Shown here piece by piece: positions 9,303-18,033 of a stretch of DNA of 64,000 nt. Position 1 is the stretch's first letter, and every line of letters starts with the position of its first letter. A program made the position numbers and the translations under genes. The notes under the pieces are model-generated. The model was not told the origin of the DNA. It saw only the letters and a list, made by a program, of their open reading frames with translations, and did not search any database. The DNA comes from an uncultured Alphaproteobacteria bacterium (GTDB lineage: Bacteria > Pseudomonadota > Alphaproteobacteria > HIMB59 > GCA-002718135). The stretch covers positions 1-64,000 of the forward strand of contig CACIQI010000004.1 in the NCBI GenBank assembly GCA_902588745.1, given 5' to 3'.

Positions 9303-11756
9303 ATGTTTGTAAGCTTGGTCAAAATAAAAAAATATTTAATTTACCTTTTTCTATTTTTATTATTCAATTGTTTTTTTACTCTTCCTATTAAAGCAGGAGG
9401 TACATCATTTGAAGTAGAGTACAAAGTTAATACCATAAATAATCGTAATTTTGTTAGGGGTATAGCATTCAATACTGATGGTAGCAAAATGTTTGTAGGT
9501 ACAGTTGTGACCGATCGTATAGAACAATTTACCTTATCAGTTCCTTTTGATTTATCATCAACTATTACGCGAGGAGACGTGCTTTTAAAGTCTACCGATG
9601 GAAATAGCCATATTGATAATCCTCATTATTTACGATTTAATAGTGATGGTAGCAAAATGTTTTTTCTTCCTGCTACTTCTACAAAAACTATAAGAGAAGT
9701 TGTTCTAAGTACACCCTATGACACTTCAACTGCAAGTAACGCAACTAGCAGTTCAACTAATGATGGTACATTAAATAATAGTTCTAGTGGTTTTGCATTC
9801 AATGGAGATGGTACGAAATTGTTTACCGTCTTCGGATCAGGCAAGAAGATTGATGAATACAGTTTAACAACTGGGTTTGATGTGAGCACGATCAGTTATG
9901 TTACAACTCTTGACATTTCTGATAACTCTTCAGCACCAAGATCATTGGCATTTAGTTCTGATGGAACAACCATGTTCATTTTGGATATAGATGGTACTGA
10001 TGAACAAATTGATGAATATGTCTTAACAACAGGTTATGATGTTACGACTGCTAAGCATGTTGATACTTTTAGTATTCCAGATACAACTGCACCTTATGAC
10101 ATCACATTTAATGCTAATGGAGATAAATTGTTTATTGCTGAAAACCATCAAGGGGGGATTAATGAGTTTTCGCTAGGTGCAGCATATAATTTAACAACAC
10201 CAACTCTAAGTTCTTCAGTACCAGCAGATAATGCTACCGGTGTTTCAATAGATGCTAATATAGTTTTAAACTTTAGTGAACCGATGGATGTAGAAAGTGG
10301 CAATATAAAAATTTATAAAACATCTGATAATTCTCTTGTTGAAACAATAGATGTCACCAGTAGTCAAGTAACTGGTACTGGAACAACCGCGATAACAATT
10401 AATCCCAGTTCAGATTTTGAATATAATGTTGAATATTATGTTTTAATTGATGCCACAGCTTTTGATGACGGAAGTGATGCTTCTTATGCTGGTATAACAT
10501 CAACAACGGCTTTAAGTTTTACTGTTAGCGATGATAGGTTGGATCCAACAACAATTAAAGATGTTGTAGGCTCCATAGATGCGCAAAGTGAATTAGCAAA
10601 AAACTATATTAGTCAGTCTATTGATACTGTCTCAAATCGTTTACGATTTTTAAGACAAAATAGATTAAGTGATTCTTTGTCGAGCCAAGGTTTACAATTA
10701 GATATTGATAATAACATTCTTGCCTCATTAGCAAATGATAATATAGAAAAAAATGCCAATTCCATTATGCCAGGTAATTGGTCTGCATGGACATCTGGAT
10801 CAACTTATGTATCAAAAATTGGTGATAGTATAAATTCATCAAAACAAGAAACTGAAGGTCAAGCAGTAGCATTAGGATTTGATAAAAAATTAAGTGATAG
10901 TGATTTTCTTGGTTTTGCTATTCAGTATGGTGAAAGTGAAACGGATATTGGAACAAATGGAACAAATGTTGATAGTGAAAATATAAATTTCTCTATTTAC
11001 CGAGCAAGGCCACTTGATAATAATAATTTTATCGAAACATTATTAGGCATAGGGTTAATAGAAAGTGATTTGAAAAGAGTCCATAATTCTAATGTATTAA
11101 CTGGGACGCGGGATGGAAGACAAATATTTGGCTCTATCAATTACGGTAAAACAATTGATAAAGGTGATTTTAATATAACACCAATTGGACGTCTTGATTT
11201 AGGTTATACTAAACTTGATGACTACAAGGAGACTGGATTAAATGCGTTGTATTATGCAAGTCAGAGAATTGAGAGTGGATTAGCCTCATTTGGTTTTGAA
11301 GTTAGTGATAATATTCAGTTTAATGAAAATAAATTTCAACCATTTGGATCGCTTAAATTTATTACTGATTTTAGTAACAAATCTGATGCCAAGATCAATT
11401 ATGTAACAGACACTTCAACAATTTATACTTATACGCAAGAAGCTAATTCAGATCATTTAATCAGCTCTATGATTGGGTTAACAATTATTGCTGGAGATTA
11501 TTTAAATATTAACTCTAGTTATAGTAGGGTTCAAGGTAACAGGAGTGAACGTAGAGATACTATAGATTTTGCTATTAACTTTATATCAAATCGTGAGACA
11601 CAATACAGTCTGTCATTAGCTGGTGATGAAAACACAGAGGCTAAACTTGGTATATCAAAAAATATATATGGTTTTGATTTAGGGTTTAATGCTAATCAGT
11701 CTATTAGTAATAATTCTAATCAAGAAGCAGAATTAATGCTCACGTACAATTTTTAA
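9303..11756 (+). CDS. Autotransporter: beta-propeller-like passenger, Ig-like domain, C-terminal barrel
   Basis: An 817-aa protein with a long signal peptide (basic start, then a hydrophobic stretch to about residue 32). Residues 45-295 hold about five imperfect repeats of the type FNTDGSKMFVG / FNSDGSKMFFL / FNGDGTKLFTV / FSSDGTTMFIL / FNANGDKLFIA, each followed by an I-x-E/Q-F/Y-x-L strand, as in a propeller. Residues 300-415 are an Ig-like SbsA/Big_5-type domain (SSVPADNATGVSIDANIVLNFSEPMD). A linker follows, and residues ~500-817 form an autotransporter barrel ending in LMLTYNF with terminal Phe. Location: outer membrane with surface passenger. A role in adhesion or glycan binding is inference. 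Its 3' end faces ccrM. Confidence 0.83.
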   Translation: MFVSLVKIKKYLIYLFLFLLFNCFFTLPIKAGGTSFEVEYKVNTINNRNFVRGIAFNTDGSKMFVGTVVTDRIEQFTLSVPFDLSSTITRGDVLLKSTDGNSHIDNPHYLRFNSDGSKMFFLPATSTKTIREVVLSTPYDTSTASNATSSSTNDGTLNNSSSGFAFNGDGTKLFTVFGSGKKIDEYSLTTGFDVSTISYVTTLDISDNSSAPRSLAFSSDGTTMFILDIDGTDEQIDEYVLTTGYDVTTAKHVDTFSIPDTTAPYDITFNANGDKLFIAENHQGGINEFSLGAAYNLTTPTLSSSVPADNATGVSIDANIVLNFSEPMDVESGNIKIYKTSDNSLVETIDVTSSQVTGTGTTAITINPSSDFEYNVEYYVLIDATAFDDGSDASYAGITSTTALSFTVSDDRLDPTTIKDVVGSIDAQSELAKNYISQSIDTVSNRLRFLRQNRLSDSLSSQGLQLDIDNNILASLANDNIEKNANSIMPGNWSAWTSGSTYVSKIGDSINSSKQETEGQAVALGFDKKLSDSDFLGFAIQYGESETDIGTNGTNVDSENINFSIYRARPLDNNNFIETLLGIGLIESDLKRVHNSNVLTGTRDGRQIFGSINYGKTIDKGDFNITPIGRLDLGYTKLDDYKETGLNALYYASQRIESGLASFGFEVSDNIQFNENKFQPFGSLKFITDFSNKSDAKINYVTDTSTIYTYTQEANSDHLISSMIGLTIIAGDYLNINSSYSRVQGNRSERRDTIDFAINFISNRETQYSLSLAGDENTEAKLGISKNIYGFDLGFNANQSISNNSNQEAELMLTYNF

Positions 11757-11761
11757 AAATA

Positions 11762-12832
11762 CTAATTTAGTTTATCTTTACGGTAATTAGATCGTATTTC
11801 ATCTAGTAGGATTGATTTAGACTTGTTCTTTACATGCCAAAAATCCCATCCATTACAACTTGGTAGTCCTTGTATCTTTGCTCCCATTTGATGAATAGAA
11901 CCTGATAAATCTTTTATTTTAAGTGTACCATCAATACTAACCGTTGCTCTAAAGCGTTCTTTTTTATCTGTTAATACGGCGCCGGGTGGGATAATTCCTT
12001 GCTCGACTAATTCACCAAAAGGAACTTTTGGTAATTCTTTTCTACTTTTGGCAATAGTCACAACTTCTTCTTTTAACACTTTTGTATTCTTTAATCGTTC
12101 TTTTGAAAGTTTAACGTAGTCTTTATCTTTTTCTATGCCAATAAAGTTTCGTTGTAATTTTTTGGCAACAACAGCTGTTGTTCCACTTCCAGAAAAAGGA
12201 TCAAGAACAAGATCACCCTTATTTGTTGATGCTAGTAGAATTCGGTAGAGTAGAGCTTCTGGTTTTTGTGTTGGGTGTGATCGTTGATTGTTATCTTTAC
12301 GCAATCTTTCTCTGCCTGAACAAATAGGAATATACCAGTCACTGCGCATTTGTTTTCCTTCATTTAATTCTTTAAGGTTTTGATAGTTGAATGTGTACTT
12401 TGCTTCTCTTGATGTTGTGCACCATAACAGTGTTTCATGAGCATTTGTAAAACGTGTACCACGAAAGTTAGGCATAGGATTTGTTTTATGCCAAATGATA
12501 TCATTTAAAATCCATAGACCTTCATCTTGAATTGTGGAACCTACACGTAAAATATTATGATAACTTCCTATAACCCAAAGAGCGCCACCTTTTTTTAAAA
12601 CACGTTTACATTCACTAAGCCATGCATTGGTAAATTGGTCATATTCTTTATACGTACTAAATTTATCCCAATCTTGTGTTACGGCTTCGACCGTTGTTTG
12701 ATCAGGTCTGTATAATGTATCTTTTAATTGAAGATTATAGGGTGGATCAGCAAAAATAAGATCTACTGAATGATCTTTTAATTTTTTCATTTCCTTAATA
12801 GAATCACCTAAGATAATTTGATTTTTCTTCAT
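11762..12832 (-). CDS. ccrM: CcrM-type adenine DNA methyltransferase (GANTC)
   Basis: Cell-cycle-regulated N6-adenine methyltransferase. Beta-class motif order: the catalytic DPPYNLQL near residue 32 comes before the AdoMet-binding [15 protein letters not shown] near residue 213. The N-terminal [13 protein letters not shown] and the central [14 protein letters not shown] are typical. The ~100-residue C-terminal extension ([20 protein letters not shown] ... IHQMGAKIQ) is the CcrM DNA-recognition domain absent from short homologues. In Caulobacter and relatives it methylates GANTC and controls cell-cycle transcription. Three GAATC sites lie just upstream of its start, suggesting self-control. 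It is convergent with the autotransporter gene. Confidence 0.95.
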   Translation of the reverse strand: MKKNQIILGDSIKEMKKLKDHSVDLIFADPPYNLQLKDTLYRPDQTTVEAVTQDWDKFSTYKEYDQFTNAWLSECKRVLKKGGALWVIGSYHNILRVGSTIQDEGLWILNDIIWHKTNPMPNFRGTRFTNAHETLLWCTTSREAKYTFNYQNLKELNEGKQMRSDWYIPICSGRERLRKDNNQRSHPTQKPEALLYRILLASTNKGDLVLDPFSGSGTTAVVAKKLQRNFIGIEKDKDYVKLSKERLKNTKVLKEEVVTIAKSRKELPKVPFGELVEQGIIPPGAVLTDKKERFRATVSIDGTLKIKDLSGSIHQMGAKIQGLPSCNGWDFWHVKNKSKSILLDEIRSNYRKDKLN

Positions 12833-12844
12833 AATTGATAAAAA

Positions 12845-12898
12845 GAATCTTTAAGCAGATATGGAATCAGGTCAATTGACTTATCAACAGGGGGAATC
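12845..12898 (-). promoter_or_regulatory. Cluster of three GANTC methylation sites upstream of ccrM
   Basis: GAATC occurs at 12845-12849, 12864-12868 and 12894-12898, that is 13 to 66 bp upstream of the ccrM start codon. At this base composition one site per ~360 bp is expected, so three in 54 bp is dense. In Caulobacter the ccrM promoter carries GANTC sites whose methylation lowers its activity. An imperfect CtrA-like box (TTAA-N7-CTAA, 12916-12930) lies just beyond. Regulation is inferred. Confidence 0.5.
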
Positions 12899-12935
12899 TT
12901 TAGGTAGGGATAACCTTAAAATTTGGCTAAAAACA

Positions 12936-12960
12936 TAAAAAAAGGGGTCCGAAGACCCCT
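12936..12960 (-). terminator. Rho-independent terminator with UUCG tetraloop
   Basis: Read on the minus strand: AGGGGTC-TTCG-GACCCCT followed by seven T. The stem is a perfect 7 bp (12943-12949 with 12954-12960) capped by the very stable UUCG tetraloop. It lies downstream of rnhB in the direction of transcription and separates that unit from ccrM. It may also be the 3' end of the candidate small RNA just upstream. Confidence 0.85.
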
Positions 12961-12992
12961 GGAATAGTTCATCAAATGGGAGGAATGATGAA
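12936..12992 (-). ncRNA. Candidate small RNA 3' part: CCUCCC-loop hairpin plus terminator
   Basis: On the minus strand a perfect 7-bp stem TTCATCA/TGATGAA (12986-12992 with 12968-12974) encloses an 11-nt loop TTCCTCCCATT that exposes an anti-Shine-Dalgarno CCUCCC. Seven bases later comes the UUCG-capped terminator. Loops with CCUCC motifs are a hallmark of alphaproteobacterial trans-acting RNAs. The 5' end is not defined; it could start in the AT-rich 13000-13084 stretch or be cut from the rnhB 3' UTR. No search was possible. Confidence 0.35.
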
Positions 12993-13084
12993 ACATAGTT
13001 TCTATTTAGTGTTTGTCGCATCTTTTTGAAGCATAATAAAATAATATTTGGTATGCATTATTTGCATGGATAAATTTGGGTAAT

Positions 13085-13699
13085 TTATTTTTTTAATAAC
13101 GATTTAATTGGTTCAAATGATTTTCGGTGAAACTCAGTTACACCGTGCTTGTGTATTGCATCAATATGTTTTTTAGTTCCATAACCTGCATTTTTTTTCC
13201 AATCATAAAATGTAAACTTACTATCAAGTATACTCATCAGTCGATCACGGTGAACTTTTGCAATAATAGATGCACTTGCAATCGATAAAGATTTTTTATC
13301 GCCGCTTATAATAGATTTTTCATTTTGATAATTTAATGAAAAGTTTCCATCAATAATAAGATGTGGATTTTCAAAATTAAATTTTTCAACTACTCTTTTC
13401 ATTGATAATTTTGTTGCTTCTAAAATGTTAATTCTATCTATTTCTTCTACACTTGCATACCCTAAGTAATATTGAAGTTTTTTTTCTTTTTGTAATTTTT
13501 TAAAAAATAAAAATAATTTTTCTCTTTGTTTTGCTGTATGTTTCTTTGAATCGGTTATAGGTATTTCTGATTCTAAATCATCATAATTAGAAAAATAACA
13601 TCCACAACTCACCACTGGGCCTGCTAATGGACCTCTGCCAACTTCATCTAAACCAATTACAGGTCCATTAATTGATTTCTCTATAGAAAAATCAGTCAC
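13085..13699 (-). CDS. rnhB: Ribonuclease HII
   Basis: Cleaves the RNA strand of RNA-DNA hybrids and removes misincorporated ribonucleotides. The catalytic acidic residues are seen in GLDEVGRGPLAGPVV (Asp-Glu pair at the start), LIIDGNF (Asp) and the later ASIIAKVHRDR segment. At 204 aa it is of normal length. The start overlaps the moaB stop by 1 bp, so it belongs to the leftward moaB-rnhB unit that ends at the terminator near 12940. Confidence 0.94.
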   Translation of the reverse strand: MTDFSIEKSINGPVIGLDEVGRGPLAGPVVSCGCYFSNYDDLESEIPITDSKKHTAKQREKLFLFFKKLQKEKKLQYYLGYASVEEIDRINILEATKLSMKRVVEKFNFENPHLIIDGNFSLNYQNEKSIISGDKKSLSIASASIIAKVHRDRLMSILDSKFTFYDWKKNAGYGTKKHIDAIHKHGVTEFHRKSFEPIKSLLKK

Positions 13700-14226
13700 T
13701 ATTTTTCATTTAATCTTGGCATGATTTCAACAAAATTACAGGGCTTGTGTCTAATGTCTAATTGATATTGTAAAATTTCATCCCAGCCATCTTTGCATGC
13801 ACCGGTTGATCCGGGTAAACAAAAAACATACGTACTATTTATTAAGGCTGCAACTGCTCGTGATTGAATTGCTGATGTGCCAATTTTTTCAAAACTAACT
13901 TGGCGAAATAATTCCCCAAATCCATCGATATGTTTACTAGCAATAGCATTTACAGCCTCTGGTGTTGTATCTCTTCCTGTGAGTCCAGTCCCACCAGTTG
14001 TAATAATGCAATCAATGTTTTCTTCTTTTGACATTGTATCTAAGGTATTTTTTATTTGAGAAACATCATCTGGGATAATTGTACGTTTAATCATAGTATG
14101 ACCAGCATCAGTAATGCGTTTTTCTAATGTATTGCCAGATGAATCATTTTCTTTTGTTCTTGAATCTGAAATTGTAATAACCGCAATATTTATAGGAACA
14201 AAATCTAGAGAAGTATCAATTGGCAT
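13699..14226 (-). CDS. moaB: Molybdenum cofactor biosynthesis protein B (MoaB/MogA family)
   Basis: Predicted molybdopterin adenylyltransferase-type protein. The diagnostic TTGGTGLTGRDTTPEAV (about residues 83-100) and the N-terminal VITISDSRTKENDSSG are present, and the later FCLPGSTGACKDGWDEIL matches the MPT-binding loop. Length 175 aa is typical of MoaB. No other molybdenum-cofactor genes are in the window, so a working cofactor pathway must lie elsewhere in the genome. It lies 6 bp downstream of slt and overlaps rnhB by 1 bp. Confidence 0.88.
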   Translation of the reverse strand: MPIDTSLDFVPINIAVITISDSRTKENDSSGNTLEKRITDAGHTMIKRTIIPDDVSQIKNTLDTMSKEENIDCIITTGGTGLTGRDTTPEAVNAIASKHIDGFGELFRQVSFEKIGTSAIQSRAVAALINSTYVFCLPGSTGACKDGWDEILQYQLDIRHKPCNFVEIMPRLNEK

Positions 14227-14232
14227 AATCTA

Positions 14233-15978
14233 TTAATAAAGCGGATCATTTCCATTTGCTAGCATTTTTAAGGAACGCATTTCTTTATTATTTTTATTTT
14301 GGTAAATCCAATATTTTGTTAAAATCTTTTCAATGAACCACCGTGTTTCTCTTGATGGAATACTTTCCATAAAAAAGAGTGAGTCTTCCATATAATTTGT
14401 TTCATTTTTCCATTTTTGTAAATTTCCAGGACCACCATTGTAAGCTGCTGCAAGAAATATAAGATTTCTTGAAACTTGCTCTAGATCTAGAAGATACGTT
14501 AAATATTCTTGTCCAACCTCTAGATTTATTTCTGGATTTTTAAGAATATTACTATTGCTTCTTTTTACGTCTTTACTTTTGGTGATAAATTTTGCCGTTG
14601 AAGGTAATACTTGCATTAACCCAATGGCACCATCTTTACTTTTTGCTTTTATGTTGAACATAGATTCTTGATGCATAAAGGCGTGAAGTAATTCTTTTTC
14701 TAATTTGAAACCATCTCTTGGCATCCAAACACTTGTTGGGTAGTAAAGGTAAGTAGGAACATCCATACCAAAATTTTCAAGTTTATTGACAATTTTAAGT
14801 TGAGTATAAGCAAGATCAAAATTTTCAGCAATTTGAATAGATTCTTTTGCTATTTCTCTATTTAAAATGGAATTAATATGGACAATTTCTTTTTCTAACT
14901 CATCTGCAAATCCAACTTGTATCAGTGTCTGTATTCTTTTTCCTGCTGGTATATTTAAAATTGTACTATTATTTTTATTCAGATCAGCATGTTCTACCCA
15001 TTCTATTTTTTCATCTATACCTAATATTTCTAATGCCAGCATTCCATAAAAACTATTCGGATTATTTGATGCTCTTTTTAACCAAAAATTAATATCATCA
15101 TAACGACCAAGTTTTGCATATGATCTAGCTGTCCAAAAACTTCCTGACGTTTGATGCCATGCATCATCTTTTAAACTAATCGAAAAGAGAGAAAAATATT
15201 TTGCTGCATCTTCATATTTTTCTAGCCTCCAATAAGATAAACCAGCAGTCCAAGCTGCATAAGGAACATATTTTGCAGAATTTACAAGAGCTTCAGAAGC
15301 GTATTGGATTGCCAAGTCATTTTTATTTGCTAAGAAATATCCTTTCGCAATTAATTCTTTTTGCTGATCTATCTCAACTTGATCTAATAATAGATCTACA
15401 TCTCTTTGGTTTAATAATTGTACTGCACCTGTCGGCCATCCTTTATTAACTCTTGATTTAATTCCGTTAATTAATTTTCTTTTTTCAGCTCTTTGATTGT
15501 TAGAGAGTTTTTTAGAACTTTTATATTTACTAGTCTTTTTACTGGTTACCTGTTCTGACTCTATTCCAATTGGAATGCTTGGTTTGGTTGGGCTTTTATA
15601 GCCCTCTGGCATTCTTCGAATAGCCAATTTATAAATTTGTTTAGCTTGTGGGTGGTCATTATATTTTTTAAGCCAATAATATAGTTCTAAATACTTTGAT
15701 CGATAACAATTTGGATGCAAAAACTTTTGTGCATAAATGTGTCCTAGTAAAGATTTATTTTTAATTTTTAAAATAAAATTGTTTGCACTTTTCCATTTGC
15801 ATATTTCTTGAAACTTGTATGCTTGTTGATAGTTATAAACATCTTCTTCACTAAGCACCTTTGATGAGAATATATTATCGTATTTGGTGACTATATCTTG
15901 CTGGTAAGCATAGATTTGTTTTGAAAAAATTACAAAGAATATAAAAAAACAAAAAATTAAAAATTTTTTATGATACAT
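14233..15978 (-). CDS. slt: Soluble lytic murein transglycosylase
   Basis: A periplasmic enzyme cleaving the MurNAc-GlcNAc bond of peptidoglycan. A signal peptide (KKFLIFCFFIFFVIFSKQIYA) is followed by a ~370-residue alpha-helical superhelix with TPR-like pairs, then the SLT catalytic domain. The catalytic Glu is in LLHAFMHQESMFN, and GAIGLMQVLPSTAK and AAYNGGPGNLQKW complete the goose-lysozyme-like signature. Size (581 aa) fits the Slt70 class. Its start overlaps the end of the uracil-DNA glycosylase gene by 11 bp. Confidence 0.93.
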   Translation of the reverse strand: MYHKKFLIFCFFIFFVIFSKQIYAYQQDIVTKYDNIFSSKVLSEEDVYNYQQAYKFQEICKWKSANNFILKIKNKSLLGHIYAQKFLHPNCYRSKYLELYYWLKKYNDHPQAKQIYKLAIRRMPEGYKSPTKPSIPIGIESEQVTSKKTSKYKSSKKLSNNQRAEKRKLINGIKSRVNKGWPTGAVQLLNQRDVDLLLDQVEIDQQKELIAKGYFLANKNDLAIQYASEALVNSAKYVPYAAWTAGLSYWRLEKYEDAAKYFSLFSISLKDDAWHQTSGSFWTARSYAKLGRYDDINFWLKRASNNPNSFYGMLALEILGIDEKIEWVEHADLNKNNSTILNIPAGKRIQTLIQVGFADELEKEIVHINSILNREIAKESIQIAENFDLAYTQLKIVNKLENFGMDVPTYLYYPTSVWMPRDGFKLEKELLHAFMHQESMFNIKAKSKDGAIGLMQVLPSTAKFITKSKDVKRSNSNILKNPEINLEVGQEYLTYLLDLEQVSRNLIFLAAAYNGGPGNLQKWKNETNYMEDSLFFMESIPSRETRWFIEKILTKYWIYQNKNNKEMRSLKMLANGNDPLY

Positions 15979-16678
15979 TTTTCAATTTTTCTTGTAGCAT
16001 TTGTAAATCTTCCCAAGAGTGCTTTTTATACTGAGGAGATCGAAGTAAAAAAGCAGGATGATAGGAAGCTATTGTAGGAATTGATCCGTCTAAATGCAGT
16101 GATTTGTATTCATGCCATTTACCTCTCAGTTTTCCAAGGGCTAGAGGTGTTGATAAAATTGCTTTTGCTGCAACACCTCCTAATAGGAAGATAAATTTCG
16201 GCTTAACAATATCAATTTGTCTTTGTAAAAATGGCAAAAATTCTAAAATTTCTTCATCATTAGGAGTTCTATTATCAGGCGGACGCCAATTAACAACATT
16301 AGTAATATAGACGTCTTCTCTTTGTAAATTAATTGCTAAAAGCATCTTATTTAATAGTTGCCCAGCTCTGCCAACAAATGGAATACCTTGCTGATCCTCA
16401 TCTCTTCCTGGAGCCTCACCAATTAACATAACTTTTGCATTTAAATTTCCATCGTAGACTACTAAATTTTTTGCAGTTTTTTGAAGATTGGATTTGTGAT
16501 CTTTAAGGTCTTTAATCACATCATCAATTTTATCTTTTTTATCCCCAGCATTGATATTGGGATCAGGTAATTTAGATTTTTTCTCATTTTCAAACCAGTT
16601 TCTTGGAGAATCTTGAAGAAAATAGTTTACTCCAGAATTAACTATGAATTCTAAATTTATTTTATTTGATTGATTCAT
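15968..16678 (-). CDS. Family 4-type uracil-DNA glycosylase without any cysteine
   Basis: Removes uracil from DNA. Motif A GEAPGRDEDQQGIPFVGRAG, WRPPDNRTPNDEEI and the late SYHPAFLLRSP are those of family 4 (UDGa) enzymes, and the layout agrees with alphaproteobacterial members. Family 4 proteins normally bind a [4Fe-4S] cluster through four cysteines, partly in the N-terminal region before motif A and partly around CLPF. Here the entire 236-aa protein contains no Cys: the N-terminal site reads DHKSNLQKTA and the later one EFLPFLQRQI. The fold residues are kept, so loss of the cluster rather than loss of the gene is inferred. It overlaps slt by 11 bp. Confidence 0.85.
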   Translation of the reverse strand: MNQSNKINLEFIVNSGVNYFLQDSPRNWFENEKKSKLPDPNINAGDKKDKIDDVIKDLKDHKSNLQKTAKNLVVYDGNLNAKVMLIGEAPGRDEDQQGIPFVGRAGQLLNKMLLAINLQREDVYITNVVNWRPPDNRTPNDEEILEFLPFLQRQIDIVKPKFIFLLGGVAAKAILSTPLALGKLRGKWHEYKSLHLDGSIPTIASYHPAFLLRSPQYKKHSWEDLQMLQEKLKNVS

Positions 16679-16725
16679 GCAAAATTACAATTATCTATTC
16701 ATAGTGCAACTCTTGTATATTTAAA

Positions 16726-18033
16726 ATGATTAATTTGATTAAAAAATGGTTTTTTATTTGTCTTTTTATCTCCTTCAATACTAGTGTTTTTGCAACAAGT
16801 AGTTCTAACTTTTTAATCTCACAACTAGCCTTTAAAAATTATGATTATCCTGCAACATTATTGAATTTTAATGCCGATAAAATAAAACTATCACAAGACC
16901 AACTACTTGATAAAGCAATAGCGGCGATTATTACCGAAGATATTAATTTAGCCAAAGATATTGCTAATAAAATTTTGGAAAAAAACAAAAATAATCAAGA
17001 AGCATATATAATTAAAATTTCATCCTTATTTTTAGATAAAAAATTTAATCAGATAAAAGAATTACGAGATAATTTAGACCAACCAAATGAATTACTAGAT
17101 TTTATTTTCTTCACAAATAATAGACTTAAGGATGGTGCTACCATTAGTCGTTCACTTGTTGAAATTGTGGCATCATCTTTTTCAAACAATGAGCAAAGAC
17201 GTTTAAATTATAATTTTTTATTATTTTACACTTCACTTGCCAAATTAATTGATCCAAAAAATGAAAGAGCAATAATTATTAAGGCTGAACTATTTGATCA
17301 AGTTGGTCAATTCGAAGTGGCAAGAAATACTTTTGAGAAGATAGGGAAGGAAAGTCCATATTATTTAGATGCACAAAGTAGTTTAGCAATAAATTATTTA
17401 TATAATAGTTCATATGAAGATGCTGAAAATAAAATTTTGTCTATTCTACAAAATAACCATAACAATTATTCTCTTAAAAAAATTCTTGGTGATTTTTATC
17501 GGTACAATAAAAAATATGATTTAGCTTTATCAATTTATAACCAGATGATTGAAGAAAACCGCGGTGACATTTGGAATATATATTATATGAGAGGTATATG
17601 TTTTGAACAATTAGGTGATTGGGATTTAGCAGAAAAAGATTTTTTAAAATCACTTGAAATAAAACCTGATAGTCCAAATGTATTAAATTATCTTGCTTAT
17701 GGTTGGGTTGAAAGAGAAATGAAATTAGATCGTTCTTTACAAATGTTAGAAGAAGCGTATGAAGCTAACCCTGAAAGTTTCTATATTATTGACAGTCTTG
17801 CTTGGGCACATTTTAAAAAAAATAATCTTTCAGAAGCTGCTCGTTTAATGGAAATGGTAATAGATATTGCACCAGGTGAAGCAATATCTCTAGACCACCT
17901 AGGAGATATTTATTATGCTATGAATAGAAAAAGAGAAGCTATTCATTTCTGGCAACAAGCACTAGAATTAGCTGAACCTGAAGATGAAATTGAAGAAAAT
18001 GTTAAAATTAAATTAGAAAAATTTAATGGATAA
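16726..18033 (+). CDS. Secreted/periplasmic TPR-repeat protein
   Basis: A 435-aa protein with a signal peptide (KKWFFICLFISFNTSVFA) and at least six TPR-like helical pairs, clearest in the C-terminal half: WNIYYMRGICFEQLGDWDLAEKDF, LNYLAYGWVE, SFYIIDSLAWAHFKKNNLSEAARL and ISLDHLGDIYYAMNRKREA. Such proteins scaffold envelope complexes; no partner can be named. It overlaps ispE by 8 bp, giving likely coupled translation. It is divergent from the udg gene. Confidence 0.8.
   Translation: MINLIKKWFFICLFISFNTSVFATSSSNFLISQLAFKNYDYPATLLNFNADKIKLSQDQLLDKAIAAIITEDINLAKDIANKILEKNKNNQEAYIIKISSLFLDKKFNQIKELRDNLDQPNELLDFIFFTNNRLKDGATISRSLVEIVASSFSNNEQRRLNYNFLLFYTSLAKLIDPKNERAIIIKAELFDQVGQFEVARNTFEKIGKESPYYLDAQSSLAINYLYNSSYEDAENKILSILQNNHNNYSLKKILGDFYRYNKKYDLALSIYNQMIEENRGDIWNIYYMRGICFEQLGDWDLAEKDFLKSLEIKPDSPNVLNYLAYGWVEREMKLDRSLQMLEEAYEANPESFYIIDSLAWAHFKKNNLSEAARLMEMVIDIAPGEAISLDHLGDIYYAMNRKREAIHFWQQALELAEPEDEIEENVKIKLEKFNG

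Noticed and set aside
12985-13029. Plus-strand 14-codon ORF (MMKHSFYLVFVASF) after GGGAGGA
   Set aside because: The purine-rich stretch is the loop complement of the minus-strand hairpin, its spacing to the first ATG is zero, and no plus-strand gene follows; the RNA reading on the minus strand explains the sequence better.
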